A DNA stretch of 64,000 bases from Bog-473 sp963751335 (GCA_963751335.1 CAVVUB010000008.1:248001-312000); one strand, 5' to 3'. Shown: positions 50,945 to 59,742, counted from the first letter of the stretch. Notes: generated by a model not told the origin, from the sequence alone. Made by a program: numbers and translations.

Positions 50945-51370
50945 CTAGGTTGGCCGGAAGCCCTCGAACTGCTCTGCCCCCATGACAGGCGGCACCCAAT
51001 GATGGCAGAAGGCGTATGGAGCTCCGCCACGGGTGCGGGGAAATTTGGATCCGCGAAGTTCCCGACTGCGATCACCGTGATTGCGCGCCCTTCGAACGTC
51101 CACAACACCGTGGATCCACACGTCGGACAAAAGTGATAACTGACGTCGGCTCCGTTTGTCGTACCGACACCGTCCATCTCCAACCCGTTGTAGACCTGGG
51201 TTGCACCGGTGATCGAAACATTTGCATCATCCGAGAAGATCGCGCTGACTTGAAATGCACTGCCCGTACGCTTCTGGCAGAAATCCGCAGTGGCAGGTCA
51301 GGACCGCGAAGGGCTCCTTCTCGACAGTGATGCGGACTCGTCCACACGCGCATTCGGCGGTTCGCGTCAT
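50945..51370 (-). pseudogene. GFA-domain protein (glutathione-dependent formaldehyde-activating family), two frameshifts
   Basis: Pieces of one GFA protein lie in three frames. MTRTAECACGRVRITVEKEP and LTCHCGF, then CQKRTGSAFQVSAIFSDD, NGADVSYHFCPTCGSTVLWTF and GNFADPNFPAPVAELHTP, and finally HHWVPPVMGAEQFEGFRPT before a TAG. The first break is an extra base in AAA at 51281-51283, the second a missing base near 51001-51012, so the total remains 3n (about 141 residues). The zinc Cys pairs (CxCG, CHCGFC, CPTCGS) are all present after correction. Substrate of the family is unclear outside its founder. Confidence 0.8.
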
Positions 51371-51423
51371 GGCCCTCACGTTGGCGCGGACTTCGACTGA
51401 TGACAATCGGACTGGGAGACTCC

Positions 51424-52323
51424 TTATCCGACGGCCGCCGCGAGCAGCTCCTCGACGCGCTCGGTCATTCCGATTGTGTCCACGGCAGCCCTTCCACCGA
51501 CCTGAACGGGTATGAAGCGCGGCCAGGCGTCGCTATAGCGGCAGATCTCGAATACGTCCCACCACGGATCGATGGGTCGACCCGACTCGGCTCGATATGC
51601 GGCAGAGAATTCACGGGCCCAATCAGCAGAGAACAAGACGGCGAGATTCAGCCGGCAGTGCCCGACGTCGCGGTCGGGATGGCCCCGACCGGCCCACGTC
51701 CAGTCGATGACACCGGAGAGGCGCCGGCGAGTCCACAACAGGTTGAAGTGCTGAAAGTCGCCGTGGATGAGCGACTTGCCGGCCGGAGCGGCCGCCGAGA
51801 GCCGGTCCCGGGCCGCCAGCCAGAGCTCGGGGCGTCGGGCATCCTGCGGCAAACGAAACGCCCGTTCCGAATGGTGGGTGACCGGCAGCTCGACACGGGG
51901 CTCCACGCTGTGGATCGTGGCCAGGGTCCTGGCCATCTGTCTGATCCAGTCGCTCGGGTCGTCGGGGCTCAGCCAGACCCGACCGGGGAGCCTGGTCATG
52001 AGCAGGGTCGGGATCCCGTCGGTTTCGGCTCCCGAGGACCAGGCCACCAATCGTGGGGCCTCCAGGCCAGAGCGCTCCAACGCGACCAACACCTCCGCCT
52101 CACGCTCGACCCAGCCTCGGCACTCCCCGAGATCACCCTCGACCCAACGCTTGAGGATCAGCCGCTCGGATCTGTCCGCGGTACGGACGGTGACCACGTG
52201 GACCGAGGAGGTGATTCCCCCGGTCAGGCGGCGCCAGGCTGTGACGTGGGCCTGTGATCCGACGGACCGGGCCACCCATGCGAGTGTTGTCTCGGGCGGC
52301 CGGCGACGAACGAGTTCCCCCAT
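51424..52323 (-). CDS. Aminoglycoside phosphotransferase (APH)-family kinase
   Basis: A 299-residue small-molecule kinase fold. RLILKRWVEGD has the ATP-binding Lys, ESLIHGDFQHFNLLW-type sequence (SLIHGDFQHFNLLW near residue 190) the catalytic Asp/Asn loop and GVIDWTWAGRGHPDRDVGH the metal-binding Asp. The N-terminal lobe has LTGGITSSVHVV as the glycine loop. The family phosphorylates aminoglycosides, choline, homoserine or macrolides; nothing here points to one. Start ATG. The gene is in a less GC-rich, probably accessory stretch. Confidence 0.85.
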   Translation of the reverse strand: MGELVRRRPPETTLAWVARSVGSQAHVTAWRRLTGGITSSVHVVTVRTADRSERLILKRWVEGDLGECRGWVEREAEVLVALERSGLEAPRLVAWSSGAETDGIPTLLMTRLPGRVWLSPDDPSDWIRQMARTLATIHSVEPRVELPVTHHSERAFRLPQDARRPELWLAARDRLSAAAPAGKSLIHGDFQHFNLLWTRRRLSGVIDWTWAGRGHPDRDVGHCRLNLAVLFSADWAREFSAAYRAESGRPIDPWWDVFEICRYSDAWPRFIPVQVGGRAAVDTIGMTERVEELLAAAVG

Positions 52324-52460
52324 GGCTCAAGCTTCGCGGACGATCAAGGATCAAGAGCAGGTGGTGTGCATCAGGCGTTTGCTCAGAGGCGTTTCCGAAG
52401 GCTTCGGAATCATGTTCGGAGTCGAGAGCGGACTGCGGGGAAGGCAGGCCCGCTTTCCTT

Positions 52461-53276
52461 TCATCCGTGGGCCTCGATCGAGAGAGGTTGCCACTCGTTC
52501 CACGTCGCCAGTCGGGACTGATAGTCAGCGGTTACGACTCCGAGCGGCACCTTCCCGAAAAAGATTCGCAACGGCGGCTCGTCGGCGTCGACCACCTTGA
52601 GGATCGCCGCTCGAGTGGCCTTTGGATCACCGGGGGGAGTACCGGCTCTGGAGCGATTTCTCGCTTCCCGGACGTCGGAGTACGCCGGATTCTCGTCGCT
52701 GTGCTTCGACGATGGGCCGGCCCAGTCGGTTGAGTATCCGCCTGGCTCAATCAGCGTCACCTTGATACCGAGGTCGGCCACCTCCTGCGAAAGGGCCTGG
52801 GAGAAACCCTCCAGGGCCCACTTTGAGGCGTGGTAGGCACCGACGGTCGGAAATGCCGTGACGCCACCGATACTCGACACCTGAATGATGTGGCCGGCAC
52901 GTTGTGCACGCATAATGGGCAAAGCGGCCTGCGTCACCCACAGCGCACCGAAGAAGTTCGTCTCGGTCTGCGATCGCACGTCCTCCTCGGACAGTTCCTC
53001 GACCGCTCCGAAGTGGCCGTAACCGGCATTGTTGATAACCACGTCGAGCCTGCCGAGAGAGTCCGCCGCCTTCTTTATCGCCTTGAAGTCGGCCTCCCGG
53101 TCAGTGACGTCGAGCTGAATCGGTAGCACGGCATCGCCATAGGTGTTGACCAGCACCTCGAGGGTTTCGAGATTTCGCGCCGTGGCTGCAACCCTGTCTC
53201 CTCGCTCAAGGGCGGCTTCTGTCCATTCACGTCCAAAACCTTTCGATGCGCCCGTAATGAACCAGGTTTTCGCCAA
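52461..53276 (-). CDS. SDR-family oxidoreductase
   Basis: About 271 residues of the classical SDR fold: TWFITGASKGFGREW, DVVINNAGYGHFGAVEEL, VSSIGG and the catalytic pair in GAYHASKWALEGF. It resembles the group of enzymes labelled oxidoreductase or retinol dehydrogenase-like with a long C-terminal part. The TTG at 53276 preceded by AAGGGGGG four bases upstream fits best; a GTG seven codons further up is possible. Substrate unknown. Confidence 0.85.
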   Translation of the reverse strand: MAKTWFITGASKGFGREWTEAALERGDRVAATARNLETLEVLVNTYGDAVLPIQLDVTDREADFKAIKKAADSLGRLDVVINNAGYGHFGAVEELSEEDVRSQTETNFFGALWVTQAALPIMRAQRAGHIIQVSSIGGVTAFPTVGAYHASKWALEGFSQALSQEVADLGIKVTLIEPGGYSTDWAGPSSKHSDENPAYSDVREARNRSRAGTPPGDPKATRAAILKVVDADEPPLRIFFGKVPLGVVTADYQSRLATWNEWQPLSIEAHG

Positions 53277-53640
53277 GATCCCCCCTTTCACGTCGTCGCC
53301 AGTGACACGGAATCTCGTCGTCGAGATCACTCTGTGTGTGCGCCATTTGGTCGTTTCGATCGCCTATGAGGGTAACCACTCGCTCTTTTCGATCGGCCGA
53401 TCGAAGCCAGGCACTCCGCCTCTCGTTTGATCAAGGAGATCGGACCCGTCGGCACTATTCCCTGACAACGCGATTTGAGTTGTTCGAGTCAGCGGGTTCC
53501 CGGATTTTCGTTGCGCAGGCCGATCCACCTCGGGCCGGCGGCAGTCGTCAACCGTGCGCTGCCCACGGCGGCGGTACGAGAGGGACGGCCGAAGGCGGCG
53601 CGGCGAGCCGCGCACTCTTGGTGGGCGCCCGCGGAGGTCG
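53277..53640. other. Intergenic region with an 18-bp palindrome
   Basis: About 364 bases without a convincing gene. It contains the perfect palindrome TTCGATCGGCCGATCGAA at 53388-53405 and a half-site GTTTCGATCG at 53353-53362, about 80-130 bases before the SDR start. An operator for the SDR gene is possible; no regulator gene next to it is obviously connected. Confidence 0.4.
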
Positions 53641-53949
53641 CTAGGGAGCGACCGGTTCCGCCGCACTGGCGATGACCGACTGCAATGCCGCGACGTGACC
53701 TTCGAACGCCTGTCTGCCCACCTCCGTGAGACGCACACGAACCCGGCGGCGGCGATTGGTCACCAGGCGATCGATCGTGACGTAGCCAGCGTCCTCCAAG
53801 ACGGAGAATTGCTTGGACAAGGCTGAATCGGACAGGCCCAGCCGATCTCGCACGAACGAGAAATCCGCCCAATCGGTTGAAGCCAAGAGCGCAACGATGG
53901 ACAAACGAGTGCTGGGATGGATGATCTCGTCGAAGAGAGGGGTCGTCAC
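53641..53949 (-). CDS. Winged-helix transcriptional regulator
   Basis: A 102-residue single wHTH domain: FDEIIHPSTRLSIVALLAST, LGLSDSALSKQFSVLEDAGYV as recognition region and RRRRVRVRLTEVGRQAFEGHV as the wing and dimer helix. This is the HTH_27/MarR-like type often paired with a small membrane protein. The ATG overlaps the end... of the pair: its start codon lies within the stop of the upstream membrane gene (ATGA), so both form one operon. It probably binds the two nested palindromes upstream of that operon. Confidence 0.87.
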   Translation of the reverse strand: MTTPLFDEIIHPSTRLSIVALLASTDWADFSFVRDRLGLSDSALSKQFSVLEDAGYVTIDRLVTNRRRRVRVRLTEVGRQAFEGHVAALQSVIASAAEPVAP

Positions 53950-54428
53950 GCTGCGCCGAGATTCCGCTCGGCGCAGCGGCGCACCATCGCCATCAAACTC
54001 GGTCCACCGACGAGAACGAGGGCGGCCACCACCACGCTGGCGAGGAGTGCTGCGTGTCGGGCGCCATCGGCATTGGCGATCAGAGCCAACGCGACGGTGA
54101 CGATCGTCATGGCGATCAAAAAGCCGATGACGAGGACCGGGATGCGGCGACTGACCAGGTCACCGTGCACGCTCACATGCGGCGAGCCGTGCCGCCCGGA
54201 AATGATGTGCGGAGCGATCGCGGAGTGCACCGCTCCGAACAGGACCGTTCCGACCAGGGTCGCCCAGGCCGGGGCGAACTCCGCCAGCACGCCGAGTACG
54301 ACCCACCCTCCGGCCATGCCGACCCAGTACCACCACGGCACATCGATTTCCGCGATCACCTGCTGGCGCTGCCGGTCGATCGAGTTCAGGGCGAGGCGGG
54401 CCTCTGCCTCTGTGACCTCGTGTTTCAT
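53946..54428 (-). CDS. Hypothetical membrane protein paired with the wHTH regulator
   Basis: A 160-residue protein with an N-terminal soluble helix (EVTEAEARLALNSIDRQRQQV) and four hydrophobic segments: WYWVGMAGGWVVLGVLAEF, WATLVGTVLFGAVHSAIAP, IPVLVIGFLIAMTIVTVALALIA and AALLASVVVAALVLVGG. I do not recognise a functional family, but such proteins commonly accompany HTH_27 regulators in actinobacteria. ATG with AAAGGAG seven bases upstream. First gene of the operon; likely autoregulated by its partner. Confidence 0.8.
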   Translation of the reverse strand: MKHEVTEAEARLALNSIDRQRQQVIAEIDVPWWYWVGMAGGWVVLGVLAEFAPAWATLVGTVLFGAVHSAIAPHIISGRHGSPHVSVHGDLVSRRIPVLVIGFLIAMTIVTVALALIANADGARHAALLASVVVAALVLVGGPSLMAMVRRCAERNLGAA

Positions 54429-54441
54429 GTCAGGCTCCTTT

Positions 54442-54484
54442 ACTTTCCTGGTTGGAAACTCTATTACTTTCCAACCAGGAAAGT
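54442..54484 (-). promoter_or_regulatory. Nested operator: 17-bp perfect inverted repeat with a promoter between the arms
   Basis: ACTTTCCTGGTTGGAAA (54442-54458) and TTTCCAACCAGGAAAGT (54468-54484) are perfect reverse complements with a 9-base spacer. Each arm also contains the smaller palindrome TTTCC-N5-GGAAA, giving two operator sites. On the minus strand TAGAGT in and after the spacer is a -10 candidate, and AAAGGAG of the first gene follows directly. Repression by the wHTH product is inferred. Confidence 0.65.
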
Positions 54485-54551
54485 CAACCCCAGCGAGACC
54501 CCGAGGAGCCGGAGCGGTCGTTCGAGACCGCCCGCGAGCCCTTCCTCCCGT

Positions 54552-55835
54552 TCACGAGGCGCTCTGGCCATACGTGGTGTCGCGCTGCGACGTGCGCGTT
54601 CCGCCGACCTCTTTCACCGCTCGCCGCAGATCGACGACGAGCAGGTCAACGGTGCCCGCGCTCCCGGCGTGCACGGTGGCGTGGAGCGAATCAGGGTGGT
54701 TCTGCCGGTCCAGGTACCAGCCGTCGGCGTGGAGGCGCTCGCCGACCGCGAAGATGTCGAGCTTGTCGGGGTCGCAGGCGCCGAAGGCCATCACGGTGGC
54801 CCGCGGATCGCCCCGAACCTCGAGTCCGTCCACCGACTCGATGCCGGCGCGCAGCGTGGTGGCGGCATCGTGCGCGATCCGGGTCAGCTCGAGGTAGCCG
54901 GCGCGACCGAGGTGCATCATGGCCGCCCAGGCTGCGGCGATCGGGCCGGCGGGACGCGTGCCGGCCATGGCGGTCGAGGCGTAGAAGCCGCCCAGCCAGT
55001 CCGTCGTCACGAACAGTTGCTTGCGGGCCAGCTCGTGCGAGCGGTACAGCACGACCGACACGCCTTTGGACGCGTAGCCGTACTTGTGGACGTCGGCCGA
55101 CATCGAGGTGACGCCGGGCACCCGAAAGTCGAAGGGTTGGGCGAAGCGCCCGAGCTCGGTGAGGAAGGGGAGGAGGAATCCGCCCATGCAGGCATCGACG
55201 TGGCAGAGGATGCCCCGGCGTTGGGCCAACCCGGCGATATCGGCAATCGGGTCGACCACGCCCTGGGGGTAGGTCGGCGCCGAGCCCACCACCATGATGG
55301 TGTCGTCGGTGCAGGCGGCCTCCAGAGCGGCGGCACTCGTCGTGTAGTCGGGCTCGACGGGGACCCGCACCAGGTCGACGTCGAAGTAGTCGGCCGCCTT
55401 CGTGAAGGCGGCGTGCGCGCTCTGCCCCGCCACGACCTGCGGCCGGGTGATCCCGCGCTCGCGCCCGACGTCGCGGGCAGTCTTGACGGCCTGGAGGAGG
55501 CTTTCGGTGCCACCCGAGGTGAGGTAGCCCTCGACGTCTCCACCCGCCGCCGGATCGTCGGCGCCGAGCAGGCTGGCCGTGTTCGAGACGATGTCGTGCT
55601 GCATGACACCGATGCTCGGGAAGGCCAGGACGTTGAGACCGTTCTCCGCGCTGTAGAGGGAAAGAGCGTCGGAAAGCAGCTCGTGGAGGTCGTTGCCGGC
55701 CGAATACACCAGGCTGAAGACGCGGCCGCCCCGCCAGTCCTGGTCGTCCTGCTTCATGGAGATGAGGTGCTGCATCACCTCGGCGCGGGGCAGGCCCTGC
55801 TCGGGCATGGGCGTGTGGGGGAAGGCGGCGGCCAT
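54552..55835 (-). CDS. PLP-dependent lyase of the sphingosine-1-phosphate lyase / group II decarboxylase type
   Basis: A 427-residue fold-type I PLP enzyme. The Schiff-base Lys is K251 in MSADVHKYGYASKGVSVVLY, D214 in HVDACMGGFLLPF contacts the pyridine nitrogen, and GYLTSGGTESLLQAV binds phosphate. TTDWLGGFYASTAMAGTRPAG is particularly close in pattern to eukaryotic and bacterial sphingosine-1-phosphate lyases, which cleave a phosphorylated amino alcohol into an aldehyde and phosphoethanolamine; glutamate-type decarboxylation is the alternative. ATG start, 10 bases after the tauD-like stop, so probably cotranscribed with it. Confidence 0.83.
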   Translation of the reverse strand: MAAAFPHTPMPEQGLPRAEVMQHLISMKQDDQDWRGGRVFSLVYSAGNDLHELLSDALSLYSAENGLNVLAFPSIGVMQHDIVSNTASLLGADDPAAGGDVEGYLTSGGTESLLQAVKTARDVGRERGITRPQVVAGQSAHAAFTKAADYFDVDLVRVPVEPDYTTSAAALEAACTDDTIMVVGSAPTYPQGVVDPIADIAGLAQRRGILCHVDACMGGFLLPFLTELGRFAQPFDFRVPGVTSMSADVHKYGYASKGVSVVLYRSHELARKQLFVTTDWLGGFYASTAMAGTRPAGPIAAAWAAMMHLGRAGYLELTRIAHDAATTLRAGIESVDGLEVRGDPRATVMAFGACDPDKLDIFAVGERLHADGWYLDRQNHPDSLHATVHAGSAGTVDLLVVDLRRAVKEVGGTRTSQRDTTYGQSAS

Positions 55836-55845
55836 GGCCGCGTTC

Positions 55846-56770
55846 TTAGCCCACCAGGTTGTAGAGCGTCGCGTCCCCCTGCAGCGAGATGCTGGGGCGG
55901 CCGTCCAGTCCGGACACCGCAAGGCCTTGGGTCGTGACCCGCTGCATCCGACGATGGGCGTTGCCGTAATCCGAGATGGCGTAGTGCTGGGTGGCCCGGT
56001 TGTCCCAGATCGCCACGTCGCCCACCCCCCAGTGCCAGCGCACGATGTTCTCGGGCCGGGTCACGTATGACTGGAAGATGCGGATGAGGTCGACCGATTC
56101 GGCCGATCCGTGCCCGACCAATCGATGGGCGAACCCGCCGAGGAGCAGGGATCGCTCGCCGGTCTCGGGGTGCTCGCGCACCACCGGGTGCTCGGTCTCG
56201 AAGACCTGCGACACGAACGCATTCAGATGGGCCAGTCGCTCCTCTCCGATCTGCTCACGCAACTTCAGGAGGTCGACCCGGCCGTAGTCGTGACCGTTCG
56301 AGTGCACCGCCCGCAGACCGTCGGCCAGGGTGCGCAGGTCGTCGGGCAGGTCGTCGTAGGCGGCGACCGTGTTCGCCCACAGGGTGTCGCCTCCCACCTC
56401 GGGGAGGACGAGGGCGCGCAGGATGGAGAAGGCGGGTGGCCGGTCGACGAAGGTGACGTCGGTGTGCCAGTGGTTGGCCGTACCCCCGGCCAGCGAGTCG
56501 AGGTCGAGGATGAGCTCCTCCCCGTCGACCACGGGCAAGGTGGGGTGACCCTGGGTCAGCGGGCCCAGGCGGCGGGCGAAATCGATCTGCTCGGCGGCGC
56601 TGAGGTCCTGCGCCGCGCACGAAGACGACCCGGTGGGCCAGCGCGGCGGCACGCAGCTCCTCTACCTGGTCATCGTTCGCCGTGCGCAGGTCGATCCCGG
56701 TCAGCTCGGCACCGATGCGGCCGGTCAGGCGGCGGGCAGCGATTGTGGTCCGGCGCACGTCCAGGGCCAT
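55846..56770 (-). pseudogene. TauD/TfdA-family 2-oxoglutarate dioxygenase, frameshifted
   Basis: The N-terminal part (MALDVRRTTIAARRLTGRIG, GAELTGIDL, VEELRAAALAHRVVFVR) and the remainder (AAQDLSAAEQIDFARRLGPL onwards) lie in different frames. One extra base in 56611-56619 joins them as VFVRAQDLSAAEQ, a normal TauD sequence; total length is 3n+1. Iron ligands are in NHWHTDVTFVDRPP and WDNRATQHYA, with the 2-oxoglutarate Arg following in HRRMQRV. About 307 residues after correction. GGGAGGA precedes the ATG. Substrate unknown; sulfonates are only one family option. Confidence 0.84.
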
Positions 56771-56808
56771 GGTTCCTCCCGGGTTCTCGGTTGGGATATC
56801 TGATCAAC

Positions 56809-56814
56809 ATTATC
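56809..56814 (-). promoter_or_regulatory. Possible -10 box of the tauD-like/PLP lyase operon
   Basis: GATAAT on the minus strand lies in an AT-rich patch, about 40 bases before the ATG at 56770; TSS and GGGAGGA fit a normal leader. No clear -35 box is seen. Confidence 0.3.
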
Positions 56815-56964
56815 GGATTTAGAGCGTATTGGAGGCGGCCGCCCTTACCGGGTGACTCTTGGCGTGGCCGCGCTCCCGGGGAACCTGCGTGAAATTCGCC
56901 GTGACCCTCGGGCGCACGGCACCCCGTGCCTGGGCCGAGGCGGCCGGACCGGTGCTGGGAAGAG

Positions 56965-58437
56965 TTAGGAGCTCCAGATGATCGACTGGGGTTCGGTGTA
57001 GGCCAAAAGGCCGTAGTCGCCGCCGTCGCGCCCGATGCCCGACATCTTGAACCCGCCGAAGGGCGCCTCGTGGTGGCGCTGCGCGGTGTTGATGCCGACG
57101 TGACCGGCCTGGAGGAGCTTGGCCACGCGGAGGGCGCGGCCGCCGTCCTTGGAGAAGACGTAGTCGTAGAGCCCGAATTCGGAGTCGTTGGCGATGGCGA
57201 TGCCCTCGTCCTCGTCGTCGAAGGGGATCATGGTGATGACGGGTCCGAAGATCTCCTCGCGGGCGACGCGCATGTCGTTGTCGCCGGTGATGAGGGTCGG
57301 GGCGACGTAGAAGCCGACCGGGAGGTCAGCCGGTCGCTCGCCACCGAGCACGACTTCGCCACCGTCCTCCCGGGCCGTCTCGATGTGGGCCTCGATGCGA
57401 CCGCGCTGGGCGGCCGAGATCACTGGTCCGATGATGGTTGCCTTGTCGGTCGGGTCGCCCACCTTGAGGAAGCCCGCCATCTGCACCAGTCCTTCGGCCA
57501 CCTGGTCGAAGACGCTGCGGTGCACCACGGCCCGGGTGGGGGCGGTGCAGATCTGGCCCGAATGGAACGACCAGGTCGAGCCGATGCACCCGACGGCTCC
57601 CTTCACGTCGGCATCGTCGAACACGATGCAGGCCCCCTTGCCCCCGAGCTCGAGCAGGGTGCGCTTCATGGTGCGGGCCGCCTTCTCGGCGATGGTGACG
57701 CCCACCTGGGTCGAGCCGGTGAAGCTCACACAGTCGACGTCGTCCGAGTCCACCAGCGCGGCAGAAGAGGCGGGCGTGTTCCCGTTGATGAGATTGACGA
57801 CGCCGGGGGGAAAGCCGACGTCATTGAGGATGCGGACGAGCTCGACGATGGCCAGGGGATCCTGCGGTGCCGGCTTGACCACCACGGCGTTGCCGGCGGC
57901 CAGCGCGGGCGCCACCTTCCCGGCCATGTTGACCATCGGAAAGTTGTAAGAGGTGACGCAGGCCACGACGCCCATGGCCTGGCGGTTGACCATGGCGCTG
58001 ATGATCCCGCCCGGCGCCAGCGGTGTGGCCTGAGCCGTCTGGGGGACGAACGGGGTCTGGAGGACGGCCCGCGGATCGCGGGCGTAGCGCTCGAAGCGGT
58101 CGGCGGCCACCGGGACCTGCATGCGCGAGCCGACGGTGGCCGTCGCCCCTGTCTCGGCGATGACCAGCGGGAGCAGCTCGGACGACTTGGCCCGGATGGC
58201 GGCGGCCGCCTCGCGCATCAGCGCACTGCGGTCGTCCTGGGACCAGGCGGCCCAGGCCGGCTGGGCCTCCTTGGCGGCGGCCGCGGCGGCAGAGGCGTCC
58301 TCGGCGCTGGCGTTCGGGGCCAGGCCCACCACCCCTTCGGTGGCCGGGTTGACGATCTCGTAGGTGCCGTCCGAGGCGTCGACCCACTTCCCCCCGATGA
58401 GGAGCTGAGGCTCGTTGCGCTGGGGGGTGTCGGCCAT
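56965..58437 (-). CDS. Aldehyde dehydrogenase family protein
   Basis: A 490-residue NAD(P)-dependent aldehyde dehydrogenase. The Glu motif LLELGGKGACIVF and the catalytic Cys in FHSGQICTAPTR (near residue 295) are intact, with FTGSTQVGVTIAEKAA at the cofactor site and EEIFGPVITMIPFDDEDE near the C terminus. FNFxNM-type oxyanion Asn in SYNFPMVNMAGK is present. Substrate range unknown; the downstream lyase would release an aldehyde. 194 bases separate it from the tauD-like gene. Confidence 0.92.
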   Translation of the reverse strand: MADTPQRNEPQLLIGGKWVDASDGTYEIVNPATEGVVGLAPNASAEDASAAAAAAKEAQPAWAAWSQDDRSALMREAAAAIRAKSSELLPLVIAETGATATVGSRMQVPVAADRFERYARDPRAVLQTPFVPQTAQATPLAPGGIISAMVNRQAMGVVACVTSYNFPMVNMAGKVAPALAAGNAVVVKPAPQDPLAIVELVRILNDVGFPPGVVNLINGNTPASSAALVDSDDVDCVSFTGSTQVGVTIAEKAARTMKRTLLELGGKGACIVFDDADVKGAVGCIGSTWSFHSGQICTAPTRAVVHRSVFDQVAEGLVQMAGFLKVGDPTDKATIIGPVISAAQRGRIEAHIETAREDGGEVVLGGERPADLPVGFYVAPTLITGDNDMRVAREEIFGPVITMIPFDDEDEGIAIANDSEFGLYDYVFSKDGGRALRVAKLLQAGHVGINTAQRHHEAPFGGFKMSGIGRDGGDYGLLAYTEPQSIIWSS

Positions 58438-58636
58438 GGGTGCTCCTCGGGGGTCGCGGTCGGGTGGTCGCCGGCGGCATCTGACGCCGCGTCACATTCA
58501 AGCCCGCGCCGTGCCGAGTCACCAAAAGCGGCAGCTCGGGGCGACACGCCACCGGGCGGTCGGGACCCGGCCGACCGGACGGCGGGCCCAGGAGCGGGTG
58601 CCGGCTGGGGCGGGATCAGCCGACTCCGAAAGTGGG

Positions 58637-58867
58637 TCACCGGGTCGTCGGCGGTCCCGACTTCGGTCGGCCGCTCAACAGACGCAGCACGAATCTTCCG
58701 ATCGGTCCCGGCGGGCGGGCGCGCCGGGCCGCTTCGGCATCCCTCTCGTGCGTCGCGGTGAGCGGACCACCCAGTCGCCAGTAGCGTCGCCCGCCGCCGG
58801 TGTACGTCACGTATTTGGGTGCCGGCGGGAGTCGCCGTGCGGGTTTGCGTCGCCTCGGCCTACCCAC
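58637..58867 (-). CDS. Small basic hypothetical protein
   Basis: A 76-residue Arg/Pro/Gly-rich protein beginning with GTG. The central part PKYVTYTGGGRRYWRLGGPL looks protein-like rather than chance GC-frame, but I recognise no family and no clear Shine-Dalgarno. Treat as a possible gene. Confidence 0.35.
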   Translation of the reverse strand: MGRPRRRKPARRLPPAPKYVTYTGGGRRYWRLGGPLTATHERDAEAARRARPPGPIGRFVLRLLSGRPKSGPPTTR

Positions 58868-58945
58868 GGGACGACGTCATGACAGCGGGCCCCACGAGCC
58901 CATCATGACCTCGTGGTAGGACGCGGGTCGACGGATCAGCGATAT

Positions 58946-59545
58946 TCAGTCGTAGACGTTGTAGATCACTGTCCACGAAAAGAGGCTGGCGCCCTGTTGG
59001 GTGAGGACGAAGCTCTGCACGGTGTGCTTGCCGGCGGCGACGCCGGTCTGCTGATCAGTCCAGGTGGCGCCGCCCAACAGTCCGCTTGTCGACGTCGTTC
59101 CGACGAATGGACCGCCCTCGCCTGCGATGTTCCCGTCGATGTGCCACGGCAGGGCGATCAGGTTGTTGGCGTGTTCGTTGTGGTCGACCAACTGGACACT
59201 GATCGAGGACGTAATGGTGCAGGTCTGACCGGCGGGGCACGCCAGCTTGTTGTTGATGCTGTCGAGCGACACCGTCGCATTTGCTCCCAGGGTCTCGTTG
59301 TCGGCATTGCCGGACTCGACGTACGTGCCCACAAGTGTCTGCTTCTTCACCCCCACCGGCGCCTGCGGTGCTGAAGGGCTCGCTTGAGCCGGCGGTTCGG
59401 CTGACGTGGTCGGATTCGGCGCGCTCAGTGCGAAGACAGTGCTCGCCATACCGGTGGCCGCCAGCGTCGCTCCGGCCGTCACCGCGATCGTCGCTGCGCC
59501 GATCAACGACATGAATCGCCAACTCTTCGTGTTCATGGAATGCAT
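58946..59545 (-). CDS. Hypothetical secreted protein
   Basis: About 199 residues. A signal peptide (KSWRFMSLIGAATIAVTAGA, then TLAATGMASTVFA) is followed by a Pro/Ala/Ser-rich linker (about 45-65) and a soluble domain with CPAGQTCTITSSISVQLVDH, one possible disulfide pair, and a Trp/Tyr-rich end FSWTVIYNVYD. No family recognised; the composition resembles an actinobacterial exported beta protein. ATG at 59545 with AAAGG shortly upstream; ATG at 59536 is an alternative. The 200 bases upstream of it hold nothing that I recognise. Confidence 0.65.
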   Translation of the reverse strand: MHSMNTKSWRFMSLIGAATIAVTAGATLAATGMASTVFALSAPNPTTSAEPPAQASPSAPQAPVGVKKQTLVGTYVESGNADNETLGANATVSLDSINNKLACPAGQTCTITSSISVQLVDHNEHANNLIALPWHIDGNIAGEGGPFVGTTSTSGLLGGATWTDQQTGVAAGKHTVQSFVLTQQGASLFSWTVIYNVYD

Positions 59546-59742
59546 ACCTTTCACCGCCTGTGCAGCCGCTTCTCGGCTGCGTCGACTCGGACGATAACGG
59601 CCCGTGGTGCAGTCAATAACTGGTGTGCGCTCGGCTCTTCGCCAACTGTGAGTCACGTGCACGTCACCGGGGCTGGAGCTGAGAACGCGGGCAATCGGAA
59701 AGACGCTTATACCGCGCGAAGATTCGCCCCTGGACGCGCGTC

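Noticed and set aside
56791..56815. GATATCTGATCAACATTATC considered as a dyad operator
   Set aside because: The arms are imperfect and unequally spaced; it is better explained as an AT-rich promoter patch.
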